From the NCBI GenBank assembly GCA_944326445.1, contig CALVDZ010000007.1, positions 11,165-75,164 on the forward strand: DNA of 64,000 nucleotides, written 5' to 3'. The DNA is from an uncultured Helicobacter sp. (lineage in GTDB: Bacteria > Campylobacterota > Campylobacteria > Campylobacterales > Helicobacteraceae). This document shows, in pieces, positions 25,575 to 33,719 of this stretch; position 1 is the first letter of the stretch, and each line of letters starts with the position of its first letter. The position numbers and the translations under genes were made by a program. The notes beneath the pieces are model-generated. The model searched no databases, was not told the DNA's origin, and worked only from the letters and a program-made list of their open reading frames with translations.

Positions 25575-26920
25575 GCGCAAAAGTAGGAGGGAGGCTACGC
25601 GCCAACATCGCGATTAAGCCAAAGCTTTCAGCGACGCTAAAGAATTGGCTGCCGATTTTGCAAAGTGGAGCAGATAGTATAGAAGAGGTGGTGCAGGAGT
25701 TTGCCCAAGAAAATCCCTATGTGCAGATAGAGAGCCAACGCACACAGAATCTAGCGCATAAACCCAGCACTCCTAGCCCCAAAATCCAAAAAAACTCCAT
25801 AACCGACAAGATAGAATCCCTAAGCACTAGCACCCAAGATCTCTATGAGAGTTTGCTTAGCCAGCTCTCCCCGCGCCTTTTCCCTAGTCAGAGTTCCCAG
25901 CGCATCGCCCATAGCATTATAGAAAACCTCAATGACGAGGGGTATTTGGATGGCGAAGTAGCCGAGCTTGCGGCGGAAGTGGGCGTGAGCGTGGAGGAGT
26001 TTGAGCGCGTGCGCTCAAGGTTTGTGTATCTCGAGCCCTGTGGCATAGGGGCGCGCGATATGCGAGAGTCTTTGCTTTTCCAACTCCAAGAGAGTGATTT
26101 GGATAATGCAGCCTTTGAGCTAGGGCTAGAGATTATCCAAAACCTCCAAAACCACGCCGCGCACAAATCTAATCCGCTTTATGAAGAAGTGATGCGCACG
26201 ATTAAGCGATTTAGAAACCCTCCTGCGTGCGACTTTGGCGTGAAAATCCCAGAGGTGATTCCAGATATTTTTATTTTTGAGCGGCTCAAGGAGGATTCAC
26301 TCCAGCACACTTATGAGCTTGAAGTGCGCGTCAATGATATGTATTATCCAAAAATTATCATCGAGCACCAAGAGCTAGCGAGCAAAAATGCTAAGCCCCA
26401 AAGCGAGGCACAAAAAGAAGCGCAAAAACAAGCCCAAGACTTTGTCAAACTTAAGCTTAAAGAAGCAAAGGATCTCATCGATGCGCTCGATATGCGCAAG
26501 GCTACGATTTTAAAAATCGCCATTGCACTGCGTGAGAATCAGTATGATTTTTTTATGGGTGGGGAGATACGCCCTATGAAACTAAAGGACATAGCCCAAG
26601 ATCTAGGCTATGCGCCTAGCACAATCTCACGCGCTATTGCCAACAAATACCTAGAGTGCGATAGGGGGATTTTCCCGATCAAAAGTTTCTTTACAGCTGC
26701 CATTGATGGCGAGACTTCTAACGCCTCGATTAAGGACTTCATCCTCGAGCTTGTAAAGAGCGAAAACAAGAAAAAGCCCCTAAGCGATGTAAAGATTCTA
26801 AAAAGCGTGGAGGAGAAGTTTGGGATTAAGATGGTGCGCCGCACGATAACCAAATACCGCCAGCAGCTAAACATAGCCAGCTCAAGCGAGCGCAAGAAGC
26901 TCTATGAGATGAGTGTGTAA
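25571..26920 (+). CDS. rpoN: RNA polymerase sigma-54 factor
   Basis: RpoN directs RNA polymerase to GG-N10-GC promoters and in Helicobacter drives middle and late flagellar genes. Region I appears near the N-terminus (KLSATLKNWLPILQSGADSIEEVVQEF). The core-binding region occupies the middle. The C-terminal helix-turn-helix (MKLKDIAQDLGYAPSTISRAI) and RpoN box VRRTITKYRQQL (consensus ARRTVAKYRE) are present. A polar insert rich in E, A, Q and K lies near residue 280. It overlaps lptB by 4 bp. Two candidate target promoters in this window lie upstream of flgG and flaB. Confidence 0.94.
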   Translation: MSAKVGGRLRANIAIKPKLSATLKNWLPILQSGADSIEEVVQEFAQENPYVQIESQRTQNLAHKPSTPSPKIQKNSITDKIESLSTSTQDLYESLLSQLSPRLFPSQSSQRIAHSIIENLNDEGYLDGEVAELAAEVGVSVEEFERVRSRFVYLEPCGIGARDMRESLLFQLQESDLDNAAFELGLEIIQNLQNHAAHKSNPLYEEVMRTIKRFRNPPACDFGVKIPEVIPDIFIFERLKEDSLQHTYELEVRVNDMYYPKIIIEHQELASKNAKPQSEAQKEAQKQAQDFVKLKLKEAKDLIDALDMRKATILKIAIALRENQYDFFMGGEIRPMKLKDIAQDLGYAPSTISRAIANKYLECDRGIFPIKSFFTAAIDGETSNASIKDFILELVKSENKKKPLSDVKILKSVEEKFGIKMVRRTITKYRQQLNIASSSERKKLYEMSV

Positions 26921-26939
26921 GCCAAAACTTAGTCAATAT

Positions 26940-26965
26940 GCGCCATAATTGTGCGCATTAAGCCC
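26940..26965. promoter_or_regulatory. Palindromic -10 region upstream of the TupA-like gene
   Basis: ATGCGC ... GCGCAT flanks CATAATT, which can act as a -10 about 30 bp before ATG 26982. It may be a promoter with an operator, or a weak hairpin after rpoN. Confidence 0.35.
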
Positions 26966-26981
26966 CACCAAAGGAGTGATA

Positions 26982-28286
26982 ATGTCTCTTAAATCCCTTA
27001 TCCGCAATAATCCCGTGTATCAGCACTATATCCTGCCCCTGCGCCAAAAATACAATGCTTATATAGAATCTAAACTTGATGATGAGGCGTATTTCACGCG
27101 CAGGCATAAGAAAATCTTTGGCTACACGCCGGACTTTAAAAATCCTCAAACGTTTAACGAAAAAATCGTGCATAGAATCCTCTATGATAGAAACCCCCTT
27201 TACACCGCACTTGCCGATAAGCTCAAAGCCAGAATCTATATCACGGCAAAACTTCAGAATCTAGCTCTCGGGGGGGGGGAATTTAGCTCTTTAGAAGACT
27301 CTCATTTAGATTCTGCGCCTCTAGGAGACTCCGCGTCCTCTCAAAATTCTCAAGACAAACTAGCCCAAAAATTCCAAGCCCTCGCACAAGATCCGACATT
27401 TTTAGATTCTAGTGCGTCCTCTTCGCCACTTTTTGCGCCCATTGATAGCGTGACTAAACTTCTCTTTGAGACCAATATCTGCCCCTTTTTGCCCAAGCTC
27501 TATGGGATCTATAAAAGCGTGGAGGAGATTGACTTTGACGCGCTACCACAATCCTTTGTGCTAAAGACTAATCACGATTGTGGTGGCGTAGTCATCGTGC
27601 CGGATAAGGAGGCGTTTTTGGGAGATTCTAAGAAGTTTGGCGAGGCTATGGCGAAGCTCACAAAGCACCTTAATACCAATTTTTACACGCTTTATAGAGA
27701 ATACCACTACAAAGACATCGAGCCTAGAATCTTTGCCGAAGAGTTGCTAGGCGAGAGGACACAAACCCCGCAACACCTAAGCTTAGATTCTAAAAAGATT
27801 GAAAAGAGCGATTTTCATAAATCTTTATCACACAATCTAGCCCCAAATCACTCACAAGCTTTATCACAGAATCTAAGCCCAAATCTCCCCCAAAATACCA
27901 CACACAATTCCCCACCTTTCAAAGTCCCTGATGATTACAAATTCCATTGCTTTGGGGAGGAGGTGTTTTCTGAAACCATTATCGATAGAGGTATCGACAC
28001 GCGATGCACATTTTTTGACACGCAGTGGGAGCCCCTGCCTGTGAATATCACTTATGATTTTGCTAAGCGGGATATTCTCAAGCCACGATATTTGGACACG
28101 ATGTATGCGATAGCGAAGCTGTTTTATCAAGATATGGGTTATCTTAGGTGCGATTTTTATGTGCTTAGGACACAGGATTTTTATATCGGCGAGCTCACAC
28201 TCACGCCCGGTGGCGGCTGCCTGCCTATCAGGCCGCGTGAATACGATATGATTTTGGGGAGTTTTTGGGATACCAAAGCCCCGTAG
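26982..28286 (+). CDS. TupA-like ATP-grasp glycosyltransferase, phase-variable
   Basis: This 434-residue protein resembles the TupA-like ATP-grasp family found in polysaccharide and glycan loci. Typical blocks are FNEKIVHRILYDRNPLYTALADKL, FVLKTNHDCGG and the C-terminal GELTLTPGGGCLPIRPREYD. I start at ATG 26982, after AAAGGAG. Two low-complexity inserts interrupt the fold. One (near residues 95-145) includes a G10 tract at 27270-27279, in frame here, so slippage would truncate the protein. The other (near residues 274-320) is the repeat shared with cassettes at 28834-29048 and 30477-30617. It probably modifies a surface glycan; the acceptor and sugar are unknown. Confidence 0.8.
   Translation: MSLKSLIRNNPVYQHYILPLRQKYNAYIESKLDDEAYFTRRHKKIFGYTPDFKNPQTFNEKIVHRILYDRNPLYTALADKLKARIYITAKLQNLALGGGEFSSLEDSHLDSAPLGDSASSQNSQDKLAQKFQALAQDPTFLDSSASSSPLFAPIDSVTKLLFETNICPFLPKLYGIYKSVEEIDFDALPQSFVLKTNHDCGGVVIVPDKEAFLGDSKKFGEAMAKLTKHLNTNFYTLYREYHYKDIEPRIFAEELLGERTQTPQHLSLDSKKIEKSDFHKSLSHNLAPNHSQALSQNLSPNLPQNTTHNSPPFKVPDDYKFHCFGEEVFSETIIDRGIDTRCTFFDTQWEPLPVNITYDFAKRDILKPRYLDTMYAIAKLFYQDMGYLRCDFYVLRTQDFYIGELTLTPGGGCLPIRPREYDMILGSFWDTKAP
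27270..27279 (+). repeat. G10 homopolymeric tract in coding sequence
   Basis: Ten consecutive G encode three glycines and part of a glutamate codon in the TupA-like gene. Such tracts are classic slipped-strand contingency loci in Helicobacter and Campylobacter. At ten the frame is open. Confidence 0.9.
27801..27967 (+). repeat. Cassette-exchange repeat, copy A (in the intact gene)
   Basis: This 167-bp stretch recurs inverted at 28834-29048 (with a 48-bp in-frame insertion and at least one further mismatch) and, for its first 141 bp, inverted at 30477-30617. It encodes an Asn/Ser/Gln/Pro-rich segment starting EKSDFHKSLSHN and ending in FKVPDDYKFHC. All three copies are read in the same frame relative to the C-terminal domain that follows. 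Confidence 0.88.
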
Positions 28287-28520
28287 TGTGTCATACCATT
28301 GCAATACATTTAGCTAGATTCTGTATTGCCTCATTCTTAGAATCTAATCCCTCTGAAGGGACTTGCATGTGCAGGTGTGGGCGAGTGGCAAAGCCACGCG
28401 CGCGAAGTTGCTCCCCTTAGCCCTTTTAATCCCCAAACTCCCGATGATATTTAGAGAGCGTGTGTCCCACACTGAATCTCTTTTTAGGCGAGATTCCGTG
28501 TTTGTATAGATTTTGAGAAT

Positions 28521-29083
28521 CTAGGGCTTCATCTCCCACAAATCCCCGAGTTTCCTATCCCACTCCTTTGGGCTAAATCGCTCTGTGCCCCCGCCGTGCG
28601 TGAAGGTAATCTCCCCTGCTTTTGTCGCACCATCGATGTTATACAAATCCACTCGCACGCCGCCAAACGCACTGCCTAACGCCCTCGCCACATTTGGCAT
28701 AATCTCAAAATTCTTTGGCTTTTTAGGCGTGTAGCTTGGGTTTTTGTAGAGAATCTCAAAAGGCATTTTTTGCCACTTGGCATCAAAGATTGTCCGCGTG
28801 TGGTTAGTGAATCTATCGGTATCTACTTGCACGAACACCTCCTCCCCAAAGCAATGGAATTTGTAATCATCAGGGACTTTGAAGGGTGGGGAATTGTGTG
28901 TGGTATTTTGGGGGAGATTGTGGGCTAGATTTTGTGGGGGAGTTTGGGGCAAATTTTGGGGGAGATTTGGGCTTAGATTCTGTGATAAAGCTTGTGAGTG
29001 ATTTGGGGCTAGATTGTGTGATAAAGATTTATGAAAATCGCTCTTTTCAAAGAGGGCATAAAAGTGGCTAAAATGGGGGATTT
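28521..29083 (-). pseudogene. Inverted alternative C-terminal cassette B of the TupA-like gene
   Basis: On the minus strand this holds the shared repeat (28834-29048) followed in frame by a C-terminal ATP-grasp half that differs from that of the intact gene: DRFTNHTRTIFDAKWQKMP, then GVRVDLYNIDGATKAGEITFTHGGGTERFSPKEWD. It has no N-terminal half. The open frame reaches ATG 29180, but the extra 32 residues (MGILLSDFM...) have no relation to the family and no good ribosome-binding site. I therefore read it as a silent cassette rather than an expressed gene. It shares 35 bp more with cassette C beyond the repeat (to 29083). Confidence 0.65.
28834..29048 (-). repeat. Cassette-exchange repeat, copy B
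   Basis: Inverted copy of 27801-27967 carrying 48 extra bp (16 codons, NLPQTPPQNLAHNLPQ in sense), itself a duplication of the surrounding NLPQ pattern. Confidence 0.88.
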
Positions 29084-29219
29084 TGCACTGCTTTATAAGT
29101 GGGCATTTACAAATCCTGCGATGGAGACACTTCAGCGTCAAAAAAGCATTCCTCATAAAATCAGAAAGCAAAATGCCCATAACCTGCTACAATATCCCGC
29201 AAAACACCAAGGATTCACA

Positions 29220-29939
29220 ATGCTAGATTCTAAACCCGCAAACAACGCACTAGATTGCTCTGAAAGCATAAAGAATCTCTTTTCGACACAGCGACTACAA
29301 AGCTATACAAACACGCATCAGCATTTCAAAAACCTCGTCCTAATAGGTAAGATAGCCACTAAACTTAGTGCCTTAGAGATTTGTATCCGTAACACAATCA
29401 ACACTCTGCTTATCGAGAGGCTTGGCGTGCGTTGGCTGGAGGAGGAGAGTGAGGCAGAGCACAGAGGCAGGGGGCTAGATAATCACCAACTACTCTCGCG
29501 ACAGAATCTGGGCTTTTGGCACAAAATGGCGACAAAGCACAAGCTCTATAAAGACATTTTTGCGGTGCTTGAGCCCTTTGAGCCTACGCGATATAGCTTG
29601 CTTAATAGAGATAGATTCTATCACAATGGCAAAAAGCGATTTTTGCGCGATACACACAAATCAGAGATGATACTAAGCTGCATTCATACGATTAGAAATC
29701 GTTGTTTTCATTGTGAAAATCTCTTAAAAACACGCGAGATTTTCACGCGTGATAACAATGGACACAAGCTCCCTATAAGTGCGCCCAGAATCACGACTAT
29801 CATCAAAATAAACGATAGGGATTTTTATTTTGGTGTGATGCCTGATAAAATCGAGGTGTTTTTGGATGATTGCTTGGATTTGTTTGATAGAGATATTAGG
29901 AGATACATAGCGGTGGCACAAGGAGCCACCAACGAATGA
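29220..29939 (+). CDS. Abi_2-like (AbiD/AbiF) abortive infection family protein
   Basis: This 239-residue protein shows the pattern of the Abi_2 group linked to phage abortive infection. It has an N-terminal helix region (LSALEICIRNTINTLL), an FWHKMATKH segment and the late signature IRNRCFHCENL, which corresponds to the IRNRxAHH block of the family (possible RNase-type centre), here with C in place of the second H. I chose ATG 29220, with AAGGA upstream. The longer frame from 29031 would run through the cassette repeat. It sits between cassettes B and C. Function is inferred only from the motif. Confidence 0.6.
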   Translation: MLDSKPANNALDCSESIKNLFSTQRLQSYTNTHQHFKNLVLIGKIATKLSALEICIRNTINTLLIERLGVRWLEEESEAEHRGRGLDNHQLLSRQNLGFWHKMATKHKLYKDIFAVLEPFEPTRYSLLNRDRFYHNGKKRFLRDTHKSEMILSCIHTIRNRCFHCENLLKTREIFTRDNNGHKLPISAPRITTIIKINDRDFYFGVMPDKIEVFLDDCLDLFDRDIRRYIAVAQGATNE

Positions 29940-29989
29940 GCGGATATTATAACATAAAATGTGTAAAACGGAGTGGTTTTAGCGACAGA

Positions 29990-30131
29990 GTGGAAAAGTT
30001 AGTGAGAAAAAGAGATTAGGGTATTTGGCGTGATTTTGTCAGTATTGTGTGCGTTGCGTCCTTGGCTCCAAAAACTGCGCTAAGAGAGCTAAGGAAGTGA
30101 GATTATTAGGAAATGGCTGCGCTATGGCTTA
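29990..30131 (+). pseudogene. Decayed duplicate of the 30-aa membrane-protein gene region
   Basis: The stretch 30018-30100 matches 31030-31115 (GTATTTGGCGTGATTTT-, then CTTGGCTC, CTGCGCTAAGAGAGCTAA and GAAGT), but a small deletion shifts the frame and the start is lost. It runs on into the tail of cassette C just as 31115-31215 runs into cassette stump D, so the whole block is a duplication. Confidence 0.6.
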
Positions 30132-30652
30132 CTAAAGCCTCCATAAATCCCCATAGATTCTGTCGTATCGCGCTGGATAGAATCTACTCGTGCCCCCTGC
30201 TGGCGTGAATGTCAGCTCTCCCACATAGATTCTGTTATTTGTGCTATAGACATCTACGCGCACATAATTTAATGGCTTAGCAAGTGTCTTAGCAACTTCC
30301 AAAAGTGCTGCGAGATTGTGTGGTTTTTCTACATTTTTTGTAAGGGGCAGGTTTGCAGCGCTGAATTGAAATGGTAGTTTAGAAAAATTTTCATCAAACA
30401 TGGCGCGAGTGTGATTTGCGCAAAATCGATGAGAATCCACTTCGATAAAAAGCATTTGTTCATGACATTGATTGATTTTGTAATCATCAGGGACTTTGAA
30501 AGGTGGGGAATTGTGTGTGGTATTTTGGGGGAGATTTGGGCTTAGATTCTGTGATAAAGCTTGTGAGTGATTTGGGGCTAGATTGTGTGATAAAGATTTA
30601 TGAAAATCGCTCTTTTCAAAGAGGGCATAAAAGTGGCTAAAATGGGGGATTT
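30132..30652 (-). pseudogene. Inverted alternative C-terminal cassette C of the TupA-like gene
   Basis: The minus strand carries the shared repeat (30477-30617), then in frame a third version of the ATP-grasp C-terminal half: KINQCHEQMLFIEVDSHRF, NYVRVDVYSTNNRIYVGELTFTPAGG and YDRIYGDLWRL. A TAA stop stands directly upstream of the open stretch near 30650, and there is no credible start except an internal ATG. It therefore cannot encode a full enzyme where it lies. It would be in frame if recombined onto the intact gene. Confidence 0.7.
30477..30617 (-). repeat. Cassette-exchange repeat, copy C
   Basis: Inverted copy that I read as identical to 27801-27941 over 141 bp, by eye. Confidence 0.88.
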
Positions 30653-30771
30653 ATCTCTTTTAAGAAAAGCAATACATAAATAAAAATTTTGCGCGCGTAT
30701 AAATCAAAAAATAAAGCCTAGAGCAACACAAAACTAGTAAGAAAATCCACAACTTATGCTATGATTGTGCT

Positions 30772-31002
30772 ATGGTAAAGATAGATGAACTCAAGGAACG
30801 GCTCACAATGTTGCGCTTTTGGCTTGGAATCTTGGTAGCGACATTCCTTGCCATAGCTGGATGGAGCATTACAAATTACCAAAAAGTGGAGGCTTGGCTT
30901 ACCATCGGTGCCTTGGTGCTCCTGTGTTTTTGTGTCGTCATTGCATTTTTTATCAACAAGGCAATAGACAAAAAATGTAAAGAGATAGGAAAAATAGAAT
31001 AA
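30772..31002 (+). CDS. Small two-helix membrane protein, unknown function
   Basis: A 76-residue protein I cannot name. A short amphipathic start (MVKIDELKERLTMLRFW) leads into two hydrophobic segments (LGILVATFLAIAGWSIT and LTIGALVLLCFCVVIAFFI), and it ends with a charged Lys-rich tail, so it is likely an inner-membrane protein with both ends inside. Similar short proteins turn up in Campylobacterota accessory regions. It is followed 13 bp later by a 30-codon frame with a strong ribosome-binding site. It was found on a lower-GC stretch with possible -10 TATGCTATGATTG just upstream. Confidence 0.65.
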   Translation: MVKIDELKERLTMLRFWLGILVATFLAIAGWSITNYQKVEAWLTIGALVLLCFCVVIAFFINKAIDKKCKEIGKIE

Positions 31003-31015
31003 CAAAGGAGGTTTT

Positions 31016-31108
31016 ATGGAATATATCGTATTTGGTGTGATTTTTGTCGGTATTGCGTGCATAGCGTCCTTGGCTCTGAAAGCTGCGCTAAGAGAGCTAA
31101 AGAAGTAA
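31016..31108 (+). CDS. 30-residue single-helix membrane peptide
   Basis: ATG 31016 is preceded by AAAGGAGG at ideal spacing, and 30 codons follow (MEYIVFGVIFVGIACIASLA...ELKK). One hydrophobic helix and a basic/acidic tail suggest a small membrane peptide co-expressed with the 76-residue protein. Size and layout recall small hydrophobic toxins or membrane regulators, but nothing shows this directly. A frameshifted relic lies at 30018-30100. Confidence 0.5.
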   Translation: MEYIVFGVIFVGIACIASLALKAALRELKK

Positions 31109-31129
31109 GATTATTGATAAGTAGCGCTA

Positions 31130-31207
31130 AGGCCTCTTAAAGTCCCCATAGATTCTATTGCGCTGGATAGAATCTACGCGTGCCCCCCCTGCTGGCGTGA
31201 ATGTCAG
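31130..31207 (-). pseudogene. Cassette stump D (C-terminal fragment)
   Basis: About 75 bp match the end of cassette C (ELTFTPAGG... and RIYGD), with a C7 run where C has C5, which breaks the frame. It lies directly downstream of trpB and is a remnant of the block duplicated at 30020-30235. Confidence 0.6.
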
Positions 31208-31246
31208 CCTCCACTTAAAAAGCGTATGTGGGAGTAGCAAATAGCC

Positions 31247-32449
31247 TCACTCCCCATACCCAAAATTTTGAACCACAAAATCAATATCCTTATCGCCCCG
31301 CCCGCTTAGATTAACTAAAATCTTTTTGCCCTTTAGCTTAGGGGCGATTTTGAGTGCATAGGCTAGAGCGTGGCTAGATTCAATAGCGGGGATAATGCCC
31401 TCTTTTTTGCTGAGTGCAAAAAACGCCTCTATCGCCTCTTCATCGCTGATAGCCGCCACTTGCGTGCGTCCGATACTATGCAGATACGCCTGCTCAGGTC
31501 CCACGCTAGGGTAGTCTAGCCCGCTTGCCACGCTATGCACCGCCGCAGGCTCGCCCTTAGAATCTTTTAGCATAATGCTATTAAACCCATGCATCACGCC
31601 CTCACTCCCATAGCTAAGGCTCGCAGCATGCTCCCCGAGATCGCTCCCACGCCCTAGAGGCTCCACGCCCACGAGCTCCACTGCATCATCGATAAATCCG
31701 CTAAAAATCCCCATAGCATTGCTTCCGCCACCCACACACGCGGCAACGATATCGGGCAGCTCCCCAGTCATCTCCAAAAACTGCTCTCTTGCCTCAAAGC
31801 CCACAACCGCTTGAAAGTCCCGTACCATCTTAGGAAAAGGGTGCGGTCCCACCACAGAGCCGATGGCATACATACTATTTATCGGATCGCTCAAATACGC
31901 CTCAAAGGCGGAATCTACGGCTTCTTTGAGCGTCTTTGCCCCCGCACTCACACTCACGACTTTCGCACCCAAAATCTTCATACGCACGACATTTGGGTGC
32001 TCCTTAGCAATATCCACTTCTCCCATATGGATCTCACACTCTAGCCCAAAATACGCCGCCGCAGTCGCCAAAGCCACCCCGTGCTGTCCTGCTCCTGTCT
32101 CGGCGATTAGCTTCTTTTTGCCCATAAATTTTGCCAAAAGTGCCTCGCCCATACAATGATTGAGCTTGTGCGCGCCGGTGTGGTTTAAATCCTCGCGTTT
32201 GAGGTAGATCCCAGCTCCGCCAAGCTCTTTAGTGAGATTGTGTGCGAAGTAGATGGGCGTGGGGCGTCCTTGGAAGTGTTTGCGGATTTTGCGCAGCTCG
32301 GCGATAAAATCGCTATTTTGCGCGATTAAATCATACGCCTCGCTGATTTCTTGCATAGCCTTGGCGATAGATTCTGGCACGAAACTCCCGCCAAACTTGC
32401 CAAAATAGCCATTGCTATCTGGGAATTGCTTGAGATAAGATTTTTGCAT
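31247..32449 (-). CDS. trpB: Tryptophan synthase beta chain (stand-alone)
   Basis: TrpB joins indole and serine with pyridoxal phosphate. The PLP lysine is K95 in LNHTGAHKLN, the phosphate loop is CVGGGSNA, and the MGEVDIAKEHPNVVRMK and SGRGDKDID blocks are typical. At 400 aa with the KREDLNHTGAHK wording it is of the common TrpB1 type. No trpA or other trp gene lies next to it here, so it may salvage indole or work with a distant alpha subunit. A TATACT -10 lies 35 bp upstream and AAGGAG precedes the ATG. Confidence 0.93.
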   Translation of the reverse strand: MQKSYLKQFPDSNGYFGKFGGSFVPESIAKAMQEISEAYDLIAQNSDFIAELRKIRKHFQGRPTPIYFAHNLTKELGGAGIYLKREDLNHTGAHKLNHCMGEALLAKFMGKKKLIAETGAGQHGVALATAAAYFGLECEIHMGEVDIAKEHPNVVRMKILGAKVVSVSAGAKTLKEAVDSAFEAYLSDPINSMYAIGSVVGPHPFPKMVRDFQAVVGFEAREQFLEMTGELPDIVAACVGGGSNAMGIFSGFIDDAVELVGVEPLGRGSDLGEHAASLSYGSEGVMHGFNSIMLKDSKGEPAAVHSVASGLDYPSVGPEQAYLHSIGRTQVAAISDEEAIEAFFALSKKEGIIPAIESSHALAYALKIAPKLKGKKILVNLSGRGDKDIDFVVQNFGYGE

Positions 32450-32483
32450 TACGCACTCCTTTTTAAGTTATAAAATGTCAAAA

Positions 32484-32489
32484 AGTATA
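32484..32489 (-). promoter_or_regulatory. -10 box for trpB
   Basis: The minus strand reads TGTGCTATACT, an extended -10, 35-40 bp before the trpB start, with AAAAAGGAGTGCGTA as the leader ribosome-binding site. Confidence 0.5.
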
Positions 32490-32608
32490 GCACAGATACC
32501 CTTAAAGGGTGGTGAGCCTACTATGGTCTAAGGACTTAGCTTAAGCCCTTAATAAAAATTTCTATGAATTGATTTATAAATTACCTTTGTTGGCTTTATC
32601 TGTTGGTT

Positions 32609-33688
32609 TTATTCTAGCGCACCGGCTTGGGCTGTGGGATTTAGGATTTTCTCTATTTGGGCATTTGAGAGCGTGAGATCAAAGACTTCTTTATAATACG
32701 CACTTATTTTTTCTCTTAGCTGAAAATCCCTATGTGGATAATGCCGTGCTTGTAGCCACAAAAGCAAAATGGGCAAATCCACGCTAGGTGCAAAAGCCCT
32801 GTATGAGCCAAGGGGGAATTTATACACACGTTTATTTTGCACTGCATCGAGTGGTTGCCAAAGCTTAGATTCTAAAATATCCTTTGGCAGTTTGTCGTTG
32901 AAGTGATTGAGATAAATAATCTCTGGATTGATGGCATAAAGCTCCTCTAGAGTGACATTTTGGATATTTTTTTGACTGATTACATTCCTTGCCCCGCTGT
33001 GTTGCAAAAGATAGTTTGCAAAAAGCCCTCCGACACTAAAATGTCTTTGATTATCAAAGCGATGCAAAATAACCACTCGCGGAGCATTAAGCGGCTGCGG
33101 TAGAGATTTGACAAATTCTTGCGTATCGCTAACCCATTGCAGAATCTTGGCTGCTTTTTGCTCGGCATTGAAAATGGGGGCAAAAATCTCTAGCCAACCC
33201 TGCAAAGTCCTAGAAGAATCGTATTCCCATTTGCTCACGCTTAAGGCAATTGTAGGGATTTTTGTCTTGCGCATAGATTCACAGAGCTTGGTATTGGCAC
33301 TATGGCAGACAAACAAATCTGGCTTTAGGCCCAAAAGCTCTTCGATATTCTCGCTGTTGCCCGCTGGTATTTGGGCAATCTCTGGGTAAAAATCTAGCAA
33401 AAACGAGGATCTTAGGGCATTTGCACTTGCCCTAGGGATATACACAAGTCTCTTAGCGCTAGAATCTAGCATAACCACCAATGATGGCAGTGGCCACATA
33501 CCCCCGCCAACGACAATCCGCTCAGGGCTCTTTGGCAAAAGCACTTTTGTGCCACTATTATCCACAATTTCTAATGGAAACTCCGCGCTAAGCACCTTGC
33601 CAAACAACGCACAGACAAGCAAAATTTTTAGAGCATTTTGCCAACACACTGCGCTTAGTGCTCTACAATCTATGTTAGTAAGCATCAT
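32609..33688 (-). CDS. Periplasmic metal-chelate binding protein (locus 2)
   Basis: A 359-residue TroA/FepB-fold solute-binding protein. The signal sequence ends near LFGKVLSA|EFPLE. The lobes are marked by ENIEELLGLKPDLFVCHS and VTLEELYAINPEIIYLNHF, as in iron-siderophore binding proteins. It is the second gene of a two-gene operon behind the unrecognised 33720-35132 gene (31 bp gap), and both diverge from the TonB receptor, permease and ATPase genes. GAGG precedes the double ATG at 33688/33685. Ligand unknown. Confidence 0.88.
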   Translation of the reverse strand: MMLTNIDCRALSAVCWQNALKILLVCALFGKVLSAEFPLEIVDNSGTKVLLPKSPERIVVGGGMWPLPSLVVMLDSSAKRLVYIPRASANALRSSFLLDFYPEIAQIPAGNSENIEELLGLKPDLFVCHSANTKLCESMRKTKIPTIALSVSKWEYDSSRTLQGWLEIFAPIFNAEQKAAKILQWVSDTQEFVKSLPQPLNAPRVVILHRFDNQRHFSVGGLFANYLLQHSGARNVISQKNIQNVTLEELYAINPEIIYLNHFNDKLPKDILESKLWQPLDAVQNKRVYKFPLGSYRAFAPSVDLPILLLWLQARHYPHRDFQLREKISAYYKEVFDLTLSNAQIEKILNPTAQAGALE

Positions 33689-33719
33689 TACACCTCATAG
33701 CAACTCTTTAGATTCTCTT

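Noticed and set aside
29084..29180. ATG 29180 as the start of an expressed cassette B gene
   Set aside because: The extra residues resemble nothing in the family, there is no convincing ribosome-binding site, and the real N-terminal half is missing.
29031..29219. 63-codon upstream extension of the Abi-like gene
   Set aside because: The first part is the antisense of the cassette repeat; ATG 29220 has a proper ribosome-binding site.
26982..30652. Insertion sequence or site-specific recombinase driving cassette inversion
   Set aside because: No transposase, tyrosine or serine recombinase frame is present in or beside the locus, so homologous recombination is the simpler proposal.
30754..31062. 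102-codon minus-strand frame opposite the 76-residue membrane protein
   Set aside because: It is antisense to a better-supported gene with proper start signals and has no recognisable features.
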